Assembly (NCBI GenBank): GCA_017960005.1
Contig: JAGCZM010000087.1
Coordinates: forward strand, 1 to 16,094
Reading direction: 5' to 3'
DNA from: Eggerthellaceae bacterium
Lineage (GTDB): Bacteria > Actinomycetota > Coriobacteriia > Coriobacteriales > Eggerthellaceae
DNA length: 16,094 bases
Position numbers and translations under genes: made by a program. Shown one piece after another: positions 1-11,265 of this stretch; the stretch's first letter is position 1; every line of letters starts with the position of its first letter. Under the pieces are notes generated by a model. The model did no database searches, was not told the DNA's origin, and was given only the letters and a program-made list of their open reading frames with translations.

Positions 1-3052
<3,052 letters not shown>

Positions 3053-3063
<11 letters not shown>

Positions 3064-3625
3064 CGACCATATCGCTTATTGTTTGCTCTTCGGCCTTTTT
3101 GAGTTCTTCCTCGGACATATCAAGCAAAGCGCGTGCTTCCTTGAACTGTTTGGCCAGCTGCTCCGTGGGATCGATACGGCTTAATTGCGCCGCCAAAGAA
3201 TCCCGCGTGACGATCAATGCACAGGCAACCGCTTCGCTTCTCGAGTACGACAAAGAAAGGTGGGTTTCCAGCACGCCCATATCCGTTGCAATCTGTTTTG
3301 CTTTGCCCGTGAGAACGGGATAGGGCCGGCCCTTCGAAGTGAGCTTGACCTCGATGTCACGCACCCCCACCCCTTCGGAAAACCCGATGCCCAATGCCTT
3401 GACGACAGCCTCCTTGGCCGCGAATCTCGATGCGAAATGAGCCGCGGGATTTTGCCTTGACGAACAATATGCCCGCTCTTCTTCGGAAAACACCTTCTCG
3501 ACAAAAGAAGGCGTACGCTCGATGATGGCCTTCATGCGATCGATTTCAACGATATCGACGCCCAGGCCCACCGTATCGGTCGGTGCTTGGGCAAGCGTGC
3601 GGGGGTCTATATTGTTTTTAGCCAT
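3053..3625 (-). CDS. acpS: Holo-[acyl-carrier-protein] synthase AcpS with C-terminal extension
   Basis: Transfers 4'-phosphopantetheine from CoA to a serine of apo-ACP, activating it for fatty acid synthesis. Core motifs are VGLGVDIVEIDR (19-30) with metal-binding Asp24, ASRFAAKEAVVKALG (65-79) with Glu72, and a C-terminal HLSLSYSRSEAVACALI strand (122-138). The protein is 190 residues long, whereas AcpS is usually about 120-130. There are about 18 extra residues at the front and about 50 after the core; the latter are charged and predicted helical (EEELKKAEEQ), ending in DMVDDE. The ATG at 3625 is fixed by an in-frame TGA 18 bp upstream; only a weak ribosome-binding site is visible. The gene heads the acpS-nnrD-ligA run after a 613-bp gap, so its promoter should lie in that gap. 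Family assignment is firm; the role of the extension is unknown. Confidence 0.95.
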
Positions 3626-4238
3626 GGCAAATCCGATCTTTCAGGCGTTGCGCCGATCTTCTTTTTTATCGCTTTTATTGTATTACCCGCGGCAGCGCCC
3701 ATGAGGCGCGCTCTCAAATCATCAACATAACTGCCCAAACACCCCCATAACGGATTGATATATATCTGCTCAATTTTTGAAAGACTTTTGGGACCTCTTT
3801 GAAGCGATAGACTTTCATCATGGACATTCGAAGCAAGTTGGGCAAAACCGACGCAAACACAGCACGCCGACTTCTTTTTTCGGTTCATCAAGAAGAAAGG
3901 GTGGATATGCAGCAAGAAGAGAGTCTTTTTTGATGGGCGGTTTCCATGATGCCTTTATCGAAGCCGCCGTCGCTTGCAAAAGCGTGTTCGCCTGTTTTGC
4001 GCATGAGCCCGTTCCAAACCAATCCCACTGATTGTCAACCATCCCATCGCAACAACTTCTTTTCCTTCACTTCCAAGGCGGCGCAAGAAAGACAGTGCTT
4101 TTGTGTGGCGTCGGCCGGCTTCATACAGCCGATTGGGGAATCGCCTGTTTCCATGGCAAAGGTACATACCCGATAACCGCAAAGGCCCGAGAACGCAGGT
4201 TTCTCGGGCCTTTTGATTCGATACGATTCCAAAGCGAT
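3626..4238. other. 613-bp intergenic gap without a convincing gene
   Basis: This stretch separates pheT from acpS, both leftward. Its right end holds the pheT terminator hairpin. The rest has short open frames on both strands (up to about 84 codons on plus and 74 on minus), but none has a good ribosome-binding site, consistent codon use or a recognisable motif. Two minus-strand frames meet at an overlapping stop/start (39 codons from 4154, then 74 codons from 4042). I see no tRNA T-arm or known riboswitch. The acpS promoter is expected here; a TACAAT box at 3677-3682 on the minus strand is a weak candidate. A small GC-rich inverted repeat (AGCGCC/GGCGC) lies around 3694-3710. Confidence 0.6.
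4181..4213 (-). terminator. Intrinsic terminator downstream of pheT
   Basis: A perfect 13-bp inverted repeat (AAAGGCCCGAGAA / TTCTCGGGCCTTT) with a 7-nt loop begins 25 bp after the pheT stop codon. In the pheT direction the T-tract is only the TTT at the stem foot. On the plus strand it is TTTT, so the hairpin could act in both directions. Position and stem strength make it the likely end of the pheS-pheT transcript. Confidence 0.75.
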
Positions 4239-6731
4239 TTAAGCGCGAACCTCGCCGCCACAGGCGTTGCAGACCTTGGCGATCATCTTTTTGTGCACCG
4301 CTTCGACTTCTTCTCCGGTAAGCGTTCTGTCCTGAGCACGATAGCAAAGCGCAAACGCCATACTCTTTTTGCCTTTGCCGAGACGTTTTTCGTCACGGTA
4401 CACATCGAACAGAGAAACGCTCTCGAGCAATTTGCCCGCGGCACTTTGGATGAACTGCGTCAGTTTTTCGCAGGTGATGTCCTCGTCAACGACAAATGCG
4501 ACATCCATGTTCATTGCCGGAAACACCGGAACATCCGTATAAGGTCTTGCCGGCGCCGATACCGCCGTCAACTGGTCCAGATCGAGTTCGAATGCCACCA
4601 CGGATGCGTTGATGTCAAACGCCGCGGCGACCTCCGGATGAATCTCTCCGACCCAACCCAATACCGTTCCTCCCGAAAGCATCCAGGCGCCGCGCCCGGG
4701 TTGCAAATGGGGTGCGTCTTGCCCGTTTGCTTCCTTGAATCTGATTTTGGGAATGGCAAACTCGCGAGCTATGTTTTCCAAAACGCCTTTTCCGTCGAAG
4801 AAATCAAACGGTGCGTCGTTTCTGTTCCATGAAACTTCATGCATCGATCCGGCCAACACACCGGCAACTTTTTGACGCTCGATGGGCTGTTTTTTGCCTT
4901 CATGGGCAAAAAATACGGTACCGATTTCGTAAAGGGCAACGTTTTTTACGCCGCGGTTTTGATTGTAGGAAACGCTACGCAACAAACCGGGAATGATGCT
5001 TTGGCGCATGACACCCTGATCGGCATTGAGCGGGTTGAGCAGCTCGACCGCCAAACCCAAACCCTCTTTGGGAAGACGCAAAACATCGATATCGTCTGCC
5101 CGTGCGAACGAATACGTCATGGTTTCGTTCAAGCCGCTGGCACGCAGGGTATCGTTCAACAGCGCCAGTTTTTCCTGACGAAGACTCTTGGATGCGTTTC
5201 TTCCCCGTCCGCCGGGTAAAGTCGGCGTGATTTTATCCATCCCGAACAGACGAAGCACTTCTTCGTACAGATCGATTTCGCGCTCGAGATCCGGCCTGTA
5301 TGTCGGAGCGACGACATGCAAGATATCGGCTTTATCACCCTCGCCTACCTCGCAGCCGAGCAAACCCAATATCTCTTCGATATCTTTTTGCGGGATGTCC
5401 TCGCCCATCATCGAGCGGAACCGTTTGACCCTGAACGTCAAATCACGGGGCTTCGTGTGTTCTTTATAAACGTCTACCAAACCGATATCGTTGCCGTCAA
5501 ACGTAACGAGAGAGCCACCGGCAACCTCGATGATCAATGCGGCGGCAGCCTGTGCGATGTCGGCTATCGGATTGTCGTCGACGATACGCTCGTAGCGCAT
5601 CGATGCCTCGGAAATCAATCCGAGATTGCGGCTGGTACGCGAAGTACAGGAATGGTTGAACGTCGCTGCTTCAAGCAGGATATCGGTCGTTTCTTCGGTC
5701 ACTTCCGAATCCATGCCGCCCATGACGCCTGCCAATGCAACGGCTCCGTCCGGCGTGGAAATGACGGTCATGTCCGAAGACAAAACCCTGTCTTCCCCAT
5801 CCAGCGTCGTCATTTTTTCGTTATCGCGGGCACCGCGTACGATGATGTGGGCAACGCCGTCTTTCGAAAGAAGTTTGTCGTAGTCAAACGAGTGAAGCGG
5901 TTGACCGAACAGATACAAAATGTAATTGGTCACATCGACGATATTGTTGATGGAACGCGTGCCCGAAGCGATGACGCGATCGGCCAGCCACTTGGGACTG
6001 GGACCGACTTTGACGCCCTTGATGACGCATGCCGTATAACGAGCGCAACGATTCGCATCGGCGATCTCGACGGTTGCGGGAGCATTTGCCTGTTTGATCT
6101 TGGGACTTGAATCAATCTTGGCTTTCATGGAAGAAAGCGGATTGCGGGCAGGCATGCGATACATCGCACCCACCTCGCGCGCCATGCCGACCATGCTCAG
6201 ACAATCGGGACGGTTGGGAGTGATCTCCAAATCGAGTACCGTGTCGGATGATTTCATGTAATCGGCAAAAGGAATGCCGATGGGAGCGTCGTCGGGCAGA
6301 ATCATGATACCGCTGTGATCGCTTCCCAAGCCGAGTTCGCGGGCGCTGCAGTTCATGCCGCAGCTTTCCACACCGCGCAATTTGCTCTTTTTGATCACGA
6401 AATCCCCGGGCAAAACCGCACCAATCATCGCCACGACCACATGGTTTCCTTCTTCGAAATTCTGTGCGCCGCATACGATTTGCAAAGGAGCGGGTTTTTG
6501 GTTTTCGTCGAGATTGCATAAGCCCACATCGACGGTGGTAACCCACATATGATCGGAATCCGGATGCGGTTTCTTGGAAACGATTTTACCCGTCACCACG
6601 TTTTTGAATGCGTCTCCCAAAACCTCGACGCCCTCGACACCGGTACCGGTCAAGTCCAAACGATCGCAGAATTCCTTCAGATCGCTCGGGACATCGACGT
6701 ATTCGTTTAACCAATTCAGCGATACACGCAT
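4239..6731 (-). CDS. pheT: Phenylalanyl-tRNA synthetase beta subunit
   Basis: Beta subunit of the alpha2beta2 enzyme that charges tRNA-Phe; it binds tRNA and carries the editing site. The 830 residues match the usual length of about 800. Domains in order: N-terminal B1 region (MRVSLNWLNEYVD); EMAP/OB-type tRNA-binding domain (about 43-155, with VCGAQNF and SKLRGVESCGM); B3/4 editing domain (VALAGVMGGMDSEV, LLEAATFN); B5 domain (about 430-500) followed by DLYEEVLRLFGMDKI; catalytic-like core (about 510-720); and a C-terminal FDX-ACB anticodon-binding domain (about 735-829, PVFPAMNMDVAFVVDE). The ATG at 6731 follows a GGGGG-rich Shine-Dalgarno sequence 10 bases upstream. It begins 17 bp after the pheS stop, so the two are co-transcribed and made in proportion. 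A strong hairpin follows the stop. Confidence 0.98.
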   Translation of the reverse strand: MRVSLNWLNEYVDVPSDLKEFCDRLDLTGTGVEGVEVLGDAFKNVVTGKIVSKKPHPDSDHMWVTTVDVGLCNLDENQKPAPLQIVCGAQNFEEGNHVVVAMIGAVLPGDFVIKKSKLRGVESCGMNCSARELGLGSDHSGIMILPDDAPIGIPFADYMKSSDTVLDLEITPNRPDCLSMVGMAREVGAMYRMPARNPLSSMKAKIDSSPKIKQANAPATVEIADANRCARYTACVIKGVKVGPSPKWLADRVIASGTRSINNIVDVTNYILYLFGQPLHSFDYDKLLSKDGVAHIIVRGARDNEKMTTLDGEDRVLSSDMTVISTPDGAVALAGVMGGMDSEVTEETTDILLEAATFNHSCTSRTSRNLGLISEASMRYERIVDDNPIADIAQAAAALIIEVAGGSLVTFDGNDIGLVDVYKEHTKPRDLTFRVKRFRSMMGEDIPQKDIEEILGLLGCEVGEGDKADILHVVAPTYRPDLEREIDLYEEVLRLFGMDKITPTLPGGRGRNASKSLRQEKLALLNDTLRASGLNETMTYSFARADDIDVLRLPKEGLGLAVELLNPLNADQGVMRQSIIPGLLRSVSYNQNRGVKNVALYEIGTVFFAHEGKKQPIERQKVAGVLAGSMHEVSWNRNDAPFDFFDGKGVLENIAREFAIPKIRFKEANGQDAPHLQPGRGAWMLSGGTVLGWVGEIHPEVAAAFDINASVVAFELDLDQLTAVSAPARPYTDVPVFPAMNMDVAFVVDEDITCEKLTQFIQSAAGKLLESVSLFDVYRDEKRLGKGKKSMAFALCYRAQDRTLTGEEVEAVHKKMIAKVCNACGGEVRA

Positions 6732-6748
6732 AAGTGTTGCGCCCCCTT

Positions 6749-7810
6749 TTAGAACTGACGAAGGAAGCGCATGTCGCCGTCAAGGAGCATACGCAGATCG
6801 GGTACGTTGTATTTGAGGCAGGCGACGCGCTCTATGCCCACGCCGAACGCGAACCCGGAATATTCTTCCGGGTCTATACCGGACATACGCAAAACATTGG
6901 GATCGACCATGCCGCATCCCAAAATCTCAAGCCAGCCGGTGCCTTTGCAAAAACGGCATCCTTCGCCATGACAGATGCCGCAGCTGACATCCACTTCGGC
7001 AGAAGGTTCCGTGAACGGGAAATAATGCGCCCTGAAGCGCGTTTTTCTGTCGGGGCCAAACATCGCTTTGCAGAAATAATCGAGCGTTCCTTTGAGATCG
7101 CCGAACGTAAGACCCTTATCGATGGCCAGACCTTCCATCTGTGTGAACTGGGGAAGATGGCTGGGATCGGCCACGTCTCGGCGATAAACTTTGCCGGGCG
7201 CGACGATGTAGATGGGAGGCTGCTGACCTTCCATCACGTGTACCTGCACGCCGGATGTCTGAGTACGAAGCAACACGTCGGACTCTCCGCGCACGCCGCT
7301 TTTATCCCCGGATAAATCTTTGACGTAGAAGGTGTCCTGCATACCGCGGGAAGGATGGTCCTCGGGAGCGTTGAGGGCCGTGAAGTTGTAGTAATCGGTT
7401 TCCACTTCGGGGCCTTGGGCAACACGATAGCCCAGACCCAAAAATATCTCGGAAATCTCATCTGAGATGCGGTTGATGAGATGACGGGTGCCGATTTGCT
7501 GAGCACGCCCCGGCATCGAGATATCGACCGACGAAGCCAGCATGCGTTCGGACAATTCCTTGGCTTCCAGGGTTTGTTTTGCCGAAGCGAGGGCTTCCTC
7601 GATGACGACACGCACGGTATTGACGGTTTTGCCCACCTCGGCACGCATCTCGGGAGCAACCTGCCCCATCGAGCGCAAATAACCGGTCAAAGTACCCTGT
7701 TTCCCCAAAACGGCGATGCGTACCGCTTCAAGCTCGGCAACGCTTTGGGATGCCTCGATTGCGCCGAGTGTTTGCGTTTGCAAAAGCGCAAGTTCGTCTG
7801 TCAAAGACAT
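6749..7810 (-). CDS. pheS: Phenylalanyl-tRNA synthetase alpha subunit
   Basis: Catalytic alpha subunit that activates phenylalanine and transfers it to tRNA-Phe; works with PheT. The product is 353 residues. It has an N-terminal coiled-coil arm (about 1-90) and class II core: GYRVAQGPEVETDYYNF, motif 2 region YRRDVADPSHLPQFTQMEG, and motif 3 GFAFGVGIERVACLKY near the C-terminus, ending DGDMRFLRQF. A Cys4 cluster (Cys277, 280, 285, 288; CGICHGEGCRFC) sits between motifs 2 and 3, a zinc-finger-like variant seen in some PheS lineages. I chose the ATG at 7810 over a GTG at 7816 because the Shine-Dalgarno GGAAGG overlaps the GTG and lies five bases before the ATG. The leader is too short for a T-box. 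Confidence 0.97.
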   Translation of the reverse strand: MSLTDELALLQTQTLGAIEASQSVAELEAVRIAVLGKQGTLTGYLRSMGQVAPEMRAEVGKTVNTVRVVIEEALASAKQTLEAKELSERMLASSVDISMPGRAQQIGTRHLINRISDEISEIFLGLGYRVAQGPEVETDYYNFTALNAPEDHPSRGMQDTFYVKDLSGDKSGVRGESDVLLRTQTSGVQVHVMEGQQPPIYIVAPGKVYRRDVADPSHLPQFTQMEGLAIDKGLTFGDLKGTLDYFCKAMFGPDRKTRFRAHYFPFTEPSAEVDVSCGICHGEGCRFCKGTGWLEILGCGMVDPNVLRMSGIDPEEYSGFAFGVGIERVACLKYNVPDLRMLLDGDMRFLRQF

Positions 7811-7815
7811 ATACA

Positions 7816-7821
7816 CCTTCC
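7816..7821 (-). promoter_or_regulatory. Ribosome-binding site of pheS that decides the start
   Basis: GGAAGG reads on the minus strand, five bases before the ATG at 7810. The in-frame GTG codon (7814-7816) overlaps this site and therefore cannot be the start used. Confidence 0.75.
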
Positions 7822-7833
7822 AGATTACGTCTA

Positions 7834-7848
7834 AATCATGTAATGATT
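7834..7848. repeat. Small palindrome in the pheS leader
   Basis: AATCAT-GTA-ATGATT is a perfect inverted repeat with 6-bp arms and a 3-bp centre. It lies between the pheS start and a possible pheS -10 box (TATACT on the minus strand, 7850-7855), near the expected transcription start. It could be an operator half-site pair, but an AT-rich palindrome this short can occur by chance. Confidence 0.3.
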
Positions 7849-7906
7849 AAGTATAAACCAACGGGCTACAAATACGCTTACCCTCCATAAGGCTTCGGCG
7901 ATATGT

Positions 7907-7915
7907 TGGTATAAT
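7907..7915 (+). promoter_or_regulatory. Extended -10 promoter of the polysaccharide deacetylase gene
   Basis: TGGTATAAT is a perfect TATAAT box (7910-7915) with an upstream TGN extension, a form that often works with a poor -35 box; none is evident here. Transcription should begin near 7921-7923, giving a leader of about 36 nt before the TTG start at 7958. Confidence 0.65.
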
Positions 7916-7957
7916 TTGTTGCTTGTAAACACACCCAACACATCCGAAAGACAACCT

Positions 7958-9598
7958 TTGGCCGCATATCCGAACAAACCGAAGAAACGCAGCTCAAGCG
8001 CCAATCGAAGCGCTTCGAGGGCCAATCCCGATTTGAACTACAACCCCGCGGACGATTACGATCGCACGTTTGCGAACTCGGCGGCGGCACAGGCGGCAAA
8101 GGGCCATACCCGCAGCAACGATCCGGTTGTCAATCATACCTGGGTGGATACTTTCGAAGAGCACGAAAGCCGTTCCACCGTGCGCGATGCCACCGCCAAA
8201 GCGGCGCAACGGGCCCAACGAAGCGGCACGGCCTACGACAATCTCTTCCTCGAATACGTCGGACAAATCAACAGCTCGTCTGCCTCGCAAAACAGAACCG
8301 ACGAGAAAAAAGGACCGCGCAAACGCACCGACGTACCCCGCAGCCTGGGCACAAACGACAACGAAGGCAATTTCATCTCCGGCATTTCGGGAAAGACCAC
8401 GCGGCGCATCGATCCGCTTCCGTTTGTTTTCTTCGGCGCTTTGGCTTTGCTGGCGCTGTTTTTCGTATACATAACCTTTATCAACCCCGCCACTTTCGAG
8501 ATAACCGTAAACGGAGCGGCGCATACCGTCGAGCGCGGATTCAAACTGCAGACCTGTATCACGTATCGCTATGCCAACCCCACCCCGGGCGATTATTTGG
8601 CAATCGACGATTCGATCATAGAAAAAGGCGGCGGGCAGCCCTTCTGGGCAAGCGTCAACGGAGAAGAAACCTCGGATGGCAATCGTGTCTTGCATAAGGG
8701 TGATGAAGTCATCATCCGCGACGGAGAAAACGTCGTCGAGGATTTCGTGACGACAGCCGTCACGGTACCCTACACCACCCGTACCTCAACCGACTATTAC
8801 GGTTACGCGTTCCATGTCTTTACCCAAGGCAAAGACGGCCTCAACACATACCGGACGGGCAAAACCTCCCGTATCAGCATCGTGGAAGAAACCGTACCGA
8901 TGATTCCGCAGGGCGTCGTATCGGTAAATGCCACCCCCGGAGAAAACAAGGTAATCGCTCTGACCTTCGATGACGGTCCCTGGTGGACCTATACCGAAGA
9001 AATCCTTGCTTTGCTCAGGCAATACAATGCCGTCGCAACGTTTTTCCAGGTGGGGACGCAAATCGAGGAGATAACCTCCATGGGCTATTATGCCAATTTG
9101 CTCTCAGACATGGTTGCGGCGGGACATGAAGTGCTCACCCACGGTTATACCCATGCGGCGGGAAGCGGGTATGGCACCGACATGTCGCTGATGAGCCAAG
9201 CAGAACAAATCAACGAGATACAAAAAGGCTATCAGGCCATCGAATCGCGTATAAGACAACCTCTGCCTCAGATATTCAGAGCACCGGGTGGCAATCTGCG
9301 CGGAGCTTTGATAAAAAACATCAGCCCCTATGTCGATATCGAAGTGGGCTGGACCATCGAAACCAATGACTGGAACACCGACAACCGCGTCGAAGATATC
9401 GTCAGTGCACTTTTATATGCCCAAAGCGGAGATGTGGTTCACATGCATGACGGAGGTGGCAACCGCTCCAAGACCATCCAGGCCCTCAAAATCGCTTTGC
9501 CCATCATGATTGAGCGCGGTTATACCTTTATAACCGTCAGCGACATGCTTCAATACGTCAACTTCCCCGAAACGGCGACGTATCTGCTCAACAATTAA
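7958..9598 (+). CDS. Membrane-anchored polysaccharide deacetylase (NodB/CE4 family)
   Basis: Predicted to remove acetyl groups from a cell-wall polymer such as peptidoglycan outside the membrane; substrate is inferred. From a TTG start the product has 546 residues. Residues 1-150 are hydrophilic and probably disordered (cytoplasmic, NYNPADDYDRTF at 27-38). One membrane helix lies at about 154-176 (FVFFGALALLALFFVYITFI). An extracellular beta-rich region of unknown family follows at about 178-325. The C-terminal NodB domain (about 330-530) has TFDDGPW with Asp338/Asp339, HGYTH with metal ligands His395/His399, RAPGG (441-445), Asp471-Trp472 and HMHDG with His497. The frame extends up to a TTG at 7916, but that lies upstream of the likely transcription start, so I use the TTG at 7958, preceded by GAAAGA. 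Transcribed alone, divergently from pheS. It ends exactly where the convergent recN ends. Confidence 0.88.
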   Translation: MAAYPNKPKKRSSSANRSASRANPDLNYNPADDYDRTFANSAAAQAAKGHTRSNDPVVNHTWVDTFEEHESRSTVRDATAKAAQRAQRSGTAYDNLFLEYVGQINSSSASQNRTDEKKGPRKRTDVPRSLGTNDNEGNFISGISGKTTRRIDPLPFVFFGALALLALFFVYITFINPATFEITVNGAAHTVERGFKLQTCITYRYANPTPGDYLAIDDSIIEKGGGQPFWASVNGEETSDGNRVLHKGDEVIIRDGENVVEDFVTTAVTVPYTTRTSTDYYGYAFHVFTQGKDGLNTYRTGKTSRISIVEETVPMIPQGVVSVNATPGENKVIALTFDDGPWWTYTEEILALLRQYNAVATFFQVGTQIEEITSMGYYANLLSDMVAAGHEVLTHGYTHAAGSGYGTDMSLMSQAEQINEIQKGYQAIESRIRQPLPQIFRAPGGNLRGALIKNISPYVDIEVGWTIETNDWNTDNRVEDIVSALLYAQSGDVVHMHDGGGNRSKTIQALKIALPIMIERGYTFITVSDMLQYVNFPETATYLLNN

Positions 9599-11248
9599 TC
9601 AGCCTACGAAGAGCAGTTCCCTAGCATGCGCAAGGGATGCCTCCGTCACCTTCCCGGAAAGCATACGGGCTATCTCTTCCACACGCGATTGCCCCTCAAC
9701 GGATGAGAAAGTTGTTTCGGGAAGAGAAGATGAACTTTTGGATGCGACATAGTGCGTGTCCGCATAAGCCGCAATCTGGGCCAAATGCGTCACCACGATA
9801 ACCTGATGTGTTTTGGCAAGATCGGACAACAAAGACGCGATGGCATGAGCGGCGCTGCCTCCCACACCCGCATCGATTTCGTCGAATATCAACGTCTCGA
9901 CATTGTCTGCCGCTCCCAATACGGCCTTGATGGCCAGCATGACGCGGCTTACCTCGCCGCCCGATGCGATTTTTGCCAAAGAAAGCGCATCCATACCGGA
10001 TGCGGGCTTGAACATGAACTCGACATGACAGGGATTGTTTTGGTTCCACTGTCCGCGCGCTTGCAGCTGAACCTCGCATACCAAAGAAGCCGAACCCATT
10101 TCCAGACGAGACATATTGTTTGATACGGCATCGGCAAACAAGGGAGCGAACTTTTCTTGTGCGCTTGCGTAAGCGCGGGCCGCTTTCTCGAGTGTCGTTT
10201 CGGCCAAGTCGAGAGTCTTTGCGGCGATTTCGAGATGCTCATCGGCATCGTTTATCATCGCGACTTTTTCGCGGGCACGCTCCAAATGCCCGAACACGTC
10301 TTCGGGTCGGGGCCCGTATATCCTCATAAGCCCCTGCATGGCGGCAATGCGATTTTGTGCTTCTTCGATCCATGCCTCATCGAAGTCCATACCGTGGCAA
10401 TAACGCTCGATATCTTGTGCCGCATCCTCCAAAACAACGGATGCGTCCAAAACCACACGCATGGTTTTGTCCAAGTTTTCGTCATGAGTGCTCGAACGCT
10501 GCCATGCGTATGTCGCCTTGGCAAGCAAATCATTTATGCCGCCGTCGCGCACCAGTGCATCGTGCGTGTCATGGGCAATCTGCAAAAGAGCCTCGGATGA
10601 TTGGGCGATTCTGAGTTGTTCGAGCAATGTTTCGTACTCACCGGGCTGCGGATTGACCTCGCCGATACGTTTGATGACATACTGCGCATCCGCCAAAGCC
10701 TCCTGACGGTTTTGAGTTTCGGAAATAAGCAAATCGAGGGACTCTTTGGCCGCCTTTGCCCCCAAAAACGCCTCCGTATAAGCCTCTTTGAGTGAGCCGA
10801 GATTGTCTTTTGCCCATTCGTTGAGCAAACGTGCGTGGTTGGACACTTTCATGAGGTTTTGATGCTCGTGCTGCCCGCACAAATCAATCGACGGGGCAAC
10901 ACAGGAAGCAAGCTCTCCCACCGTGGCCATGGATCCGTTAACGGTAACTCTGGAACGGCCGTCTGAAGAGATTTTCCGCTGAACGATGAGAAAGCCGTCC
11001 TCGTCATACAAATCGGATTCATCTGCCGATTTATCCGATTGATAAAGACGACCGGTAACACACAACTCCGATTCCCCGGAGCGAACGACATCTTTATCCG
11101 CTTTTTCTCCGATGAGAATCTTTATCGCATTTATGAGTGCGGTCTTTCCGACACCGGTTTCTCCGGTTACGACCGTCAGGGCTTTGCCGGGAATCAGCGA
11201 AGCCGATTTGATGGAAGCGACGTTTACGACATCAATTTGGTCGATCAT
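9599..11248 (-). CDS. recN: DNA repair protein RecN (SMC-like ATPase)
   Basis: SMC-family ATPase that acts early in double-strand break repair, holding DNA ends and supporting RecA-dependent recombination. The 549-residue product has a Walker A motif GETGVGKT (29-36), a long central coiled coil (about 150-370) with a short central region, an ABC-type signature KIASGGEVSRVMLAIK, a Walker B motif LIFDEIDAGVGG (Asp456, Glu457), and a switch histidine in VVTHLAQIAAYAD. Length is typical (about 550). The frame opens at a TTG (11269), but the ATG at 11248 is better: it has AAGGGAA five bases upstream and MIDQIDVVNVASI fits the usual RecN N-terminus. It begins 17 bp after the uvrB stop and is surely co-transcribed with it. 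Its stop codon touches that of the convergent deacetylase gene. Confidence 0.97.
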   Translation of the reverse strand: MIDQIDVVNVASIKSASLIPGKALTVVTGETGVGKTALINAIKILIGEKADKDVVRSGESELCVTGRLYQSDKSADESDLYDEDGFLIVQRKISSDGRSRVTVNGSMATVGELASCVAPSIDLCGQHEHQNLMKVSNHARLLNEWAKDNLGSLKEAYTEAFLGAKAAKESLDLLISETQNRQEALADAQYVIKRIGEVNPQPGEYETLLEQLRIAQSSEALLQIAHDTHDALVRDGGINDLLAKATYAWQRSSTHDENLDKTMRVVLDASVVLEDAAQDIERYCHGMDFDEAWIEEAQNRIAAMQGLMRIYGPRPEDVFGHLERAREKVAMINDADEHLEIAAKTLDLAETTLEKAARAYASAQEKFAPLFADAVSNNMSRLEMGSASLVCEVQLQARGQWNQNNPCHVEFMFKPASGMDALSLAKIASGGEVSRVMLAIKAVLGAADNVETLIFDEIDAGVGGSAAHAIASLLSDLAKTHQVIVVTHLAQIAAYADTHYVASKSSSSLPETTFSSVEGQSRVEEIARMLSGKVTEASLAHARELLFVG

Positions 11249-11253
11249 GTTTG

Positions 11254-11260
11254 TTCCCTT
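11254..11260 (-). promoter_or_regulatory. Ribosome-binding site of recN that decides the start
   Basis: AAGGGAA reads on the minus strand, five bases before the ATG at 11248. This selects the ATG over the upstream TTG at 11269, which overlaps the uvrB stop codon. Confidence 0.75.
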
Positions 11261-11265
11261 ATCTG

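Noticed and set aside
3677..3682. TACAAT on the minus strand as the acpS -10 box
   Set aside because: It matches five of six bases and is well placed, but no -35 box supports it, so it is mentioned only within the gap entry.
3777..4031. An 84-codon plus-strand frame in the gap, starting at TTG
   Set aside because: No ribosome-binding site, no motif, and it competes with a minus-strand frame of similar length.
4032..4832. A 266-codon plus-strand open frame crossing the pheT end
   Set aside because: It runs through the pheT terminator and antisense to the PheT anticodon-binding domain, with no ribosome-binding site or recognisable motif.
5316..6110. A 264-codon plus-strand open frame
   Set aside because: Antisense shadow within pheT, without a start signal or a recognisable motif.
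7916..7957. Upstream TTG start for the deacetylase (14 more residues)
   Set aside because: It directly follows the TATAAT box, so it precedes the likely transcription start.
7811..7957. T-box or other leader regulator for pheST
   Set aside because: The region is too short and lacks the T-box sequence and terminator.
7994..8695. A 233-codon minus-strand open frame opposite the deacetylase
   Set aside because: The plus frame has a promoter, membrane helix and NodB motifs; the minus frame has none of these.
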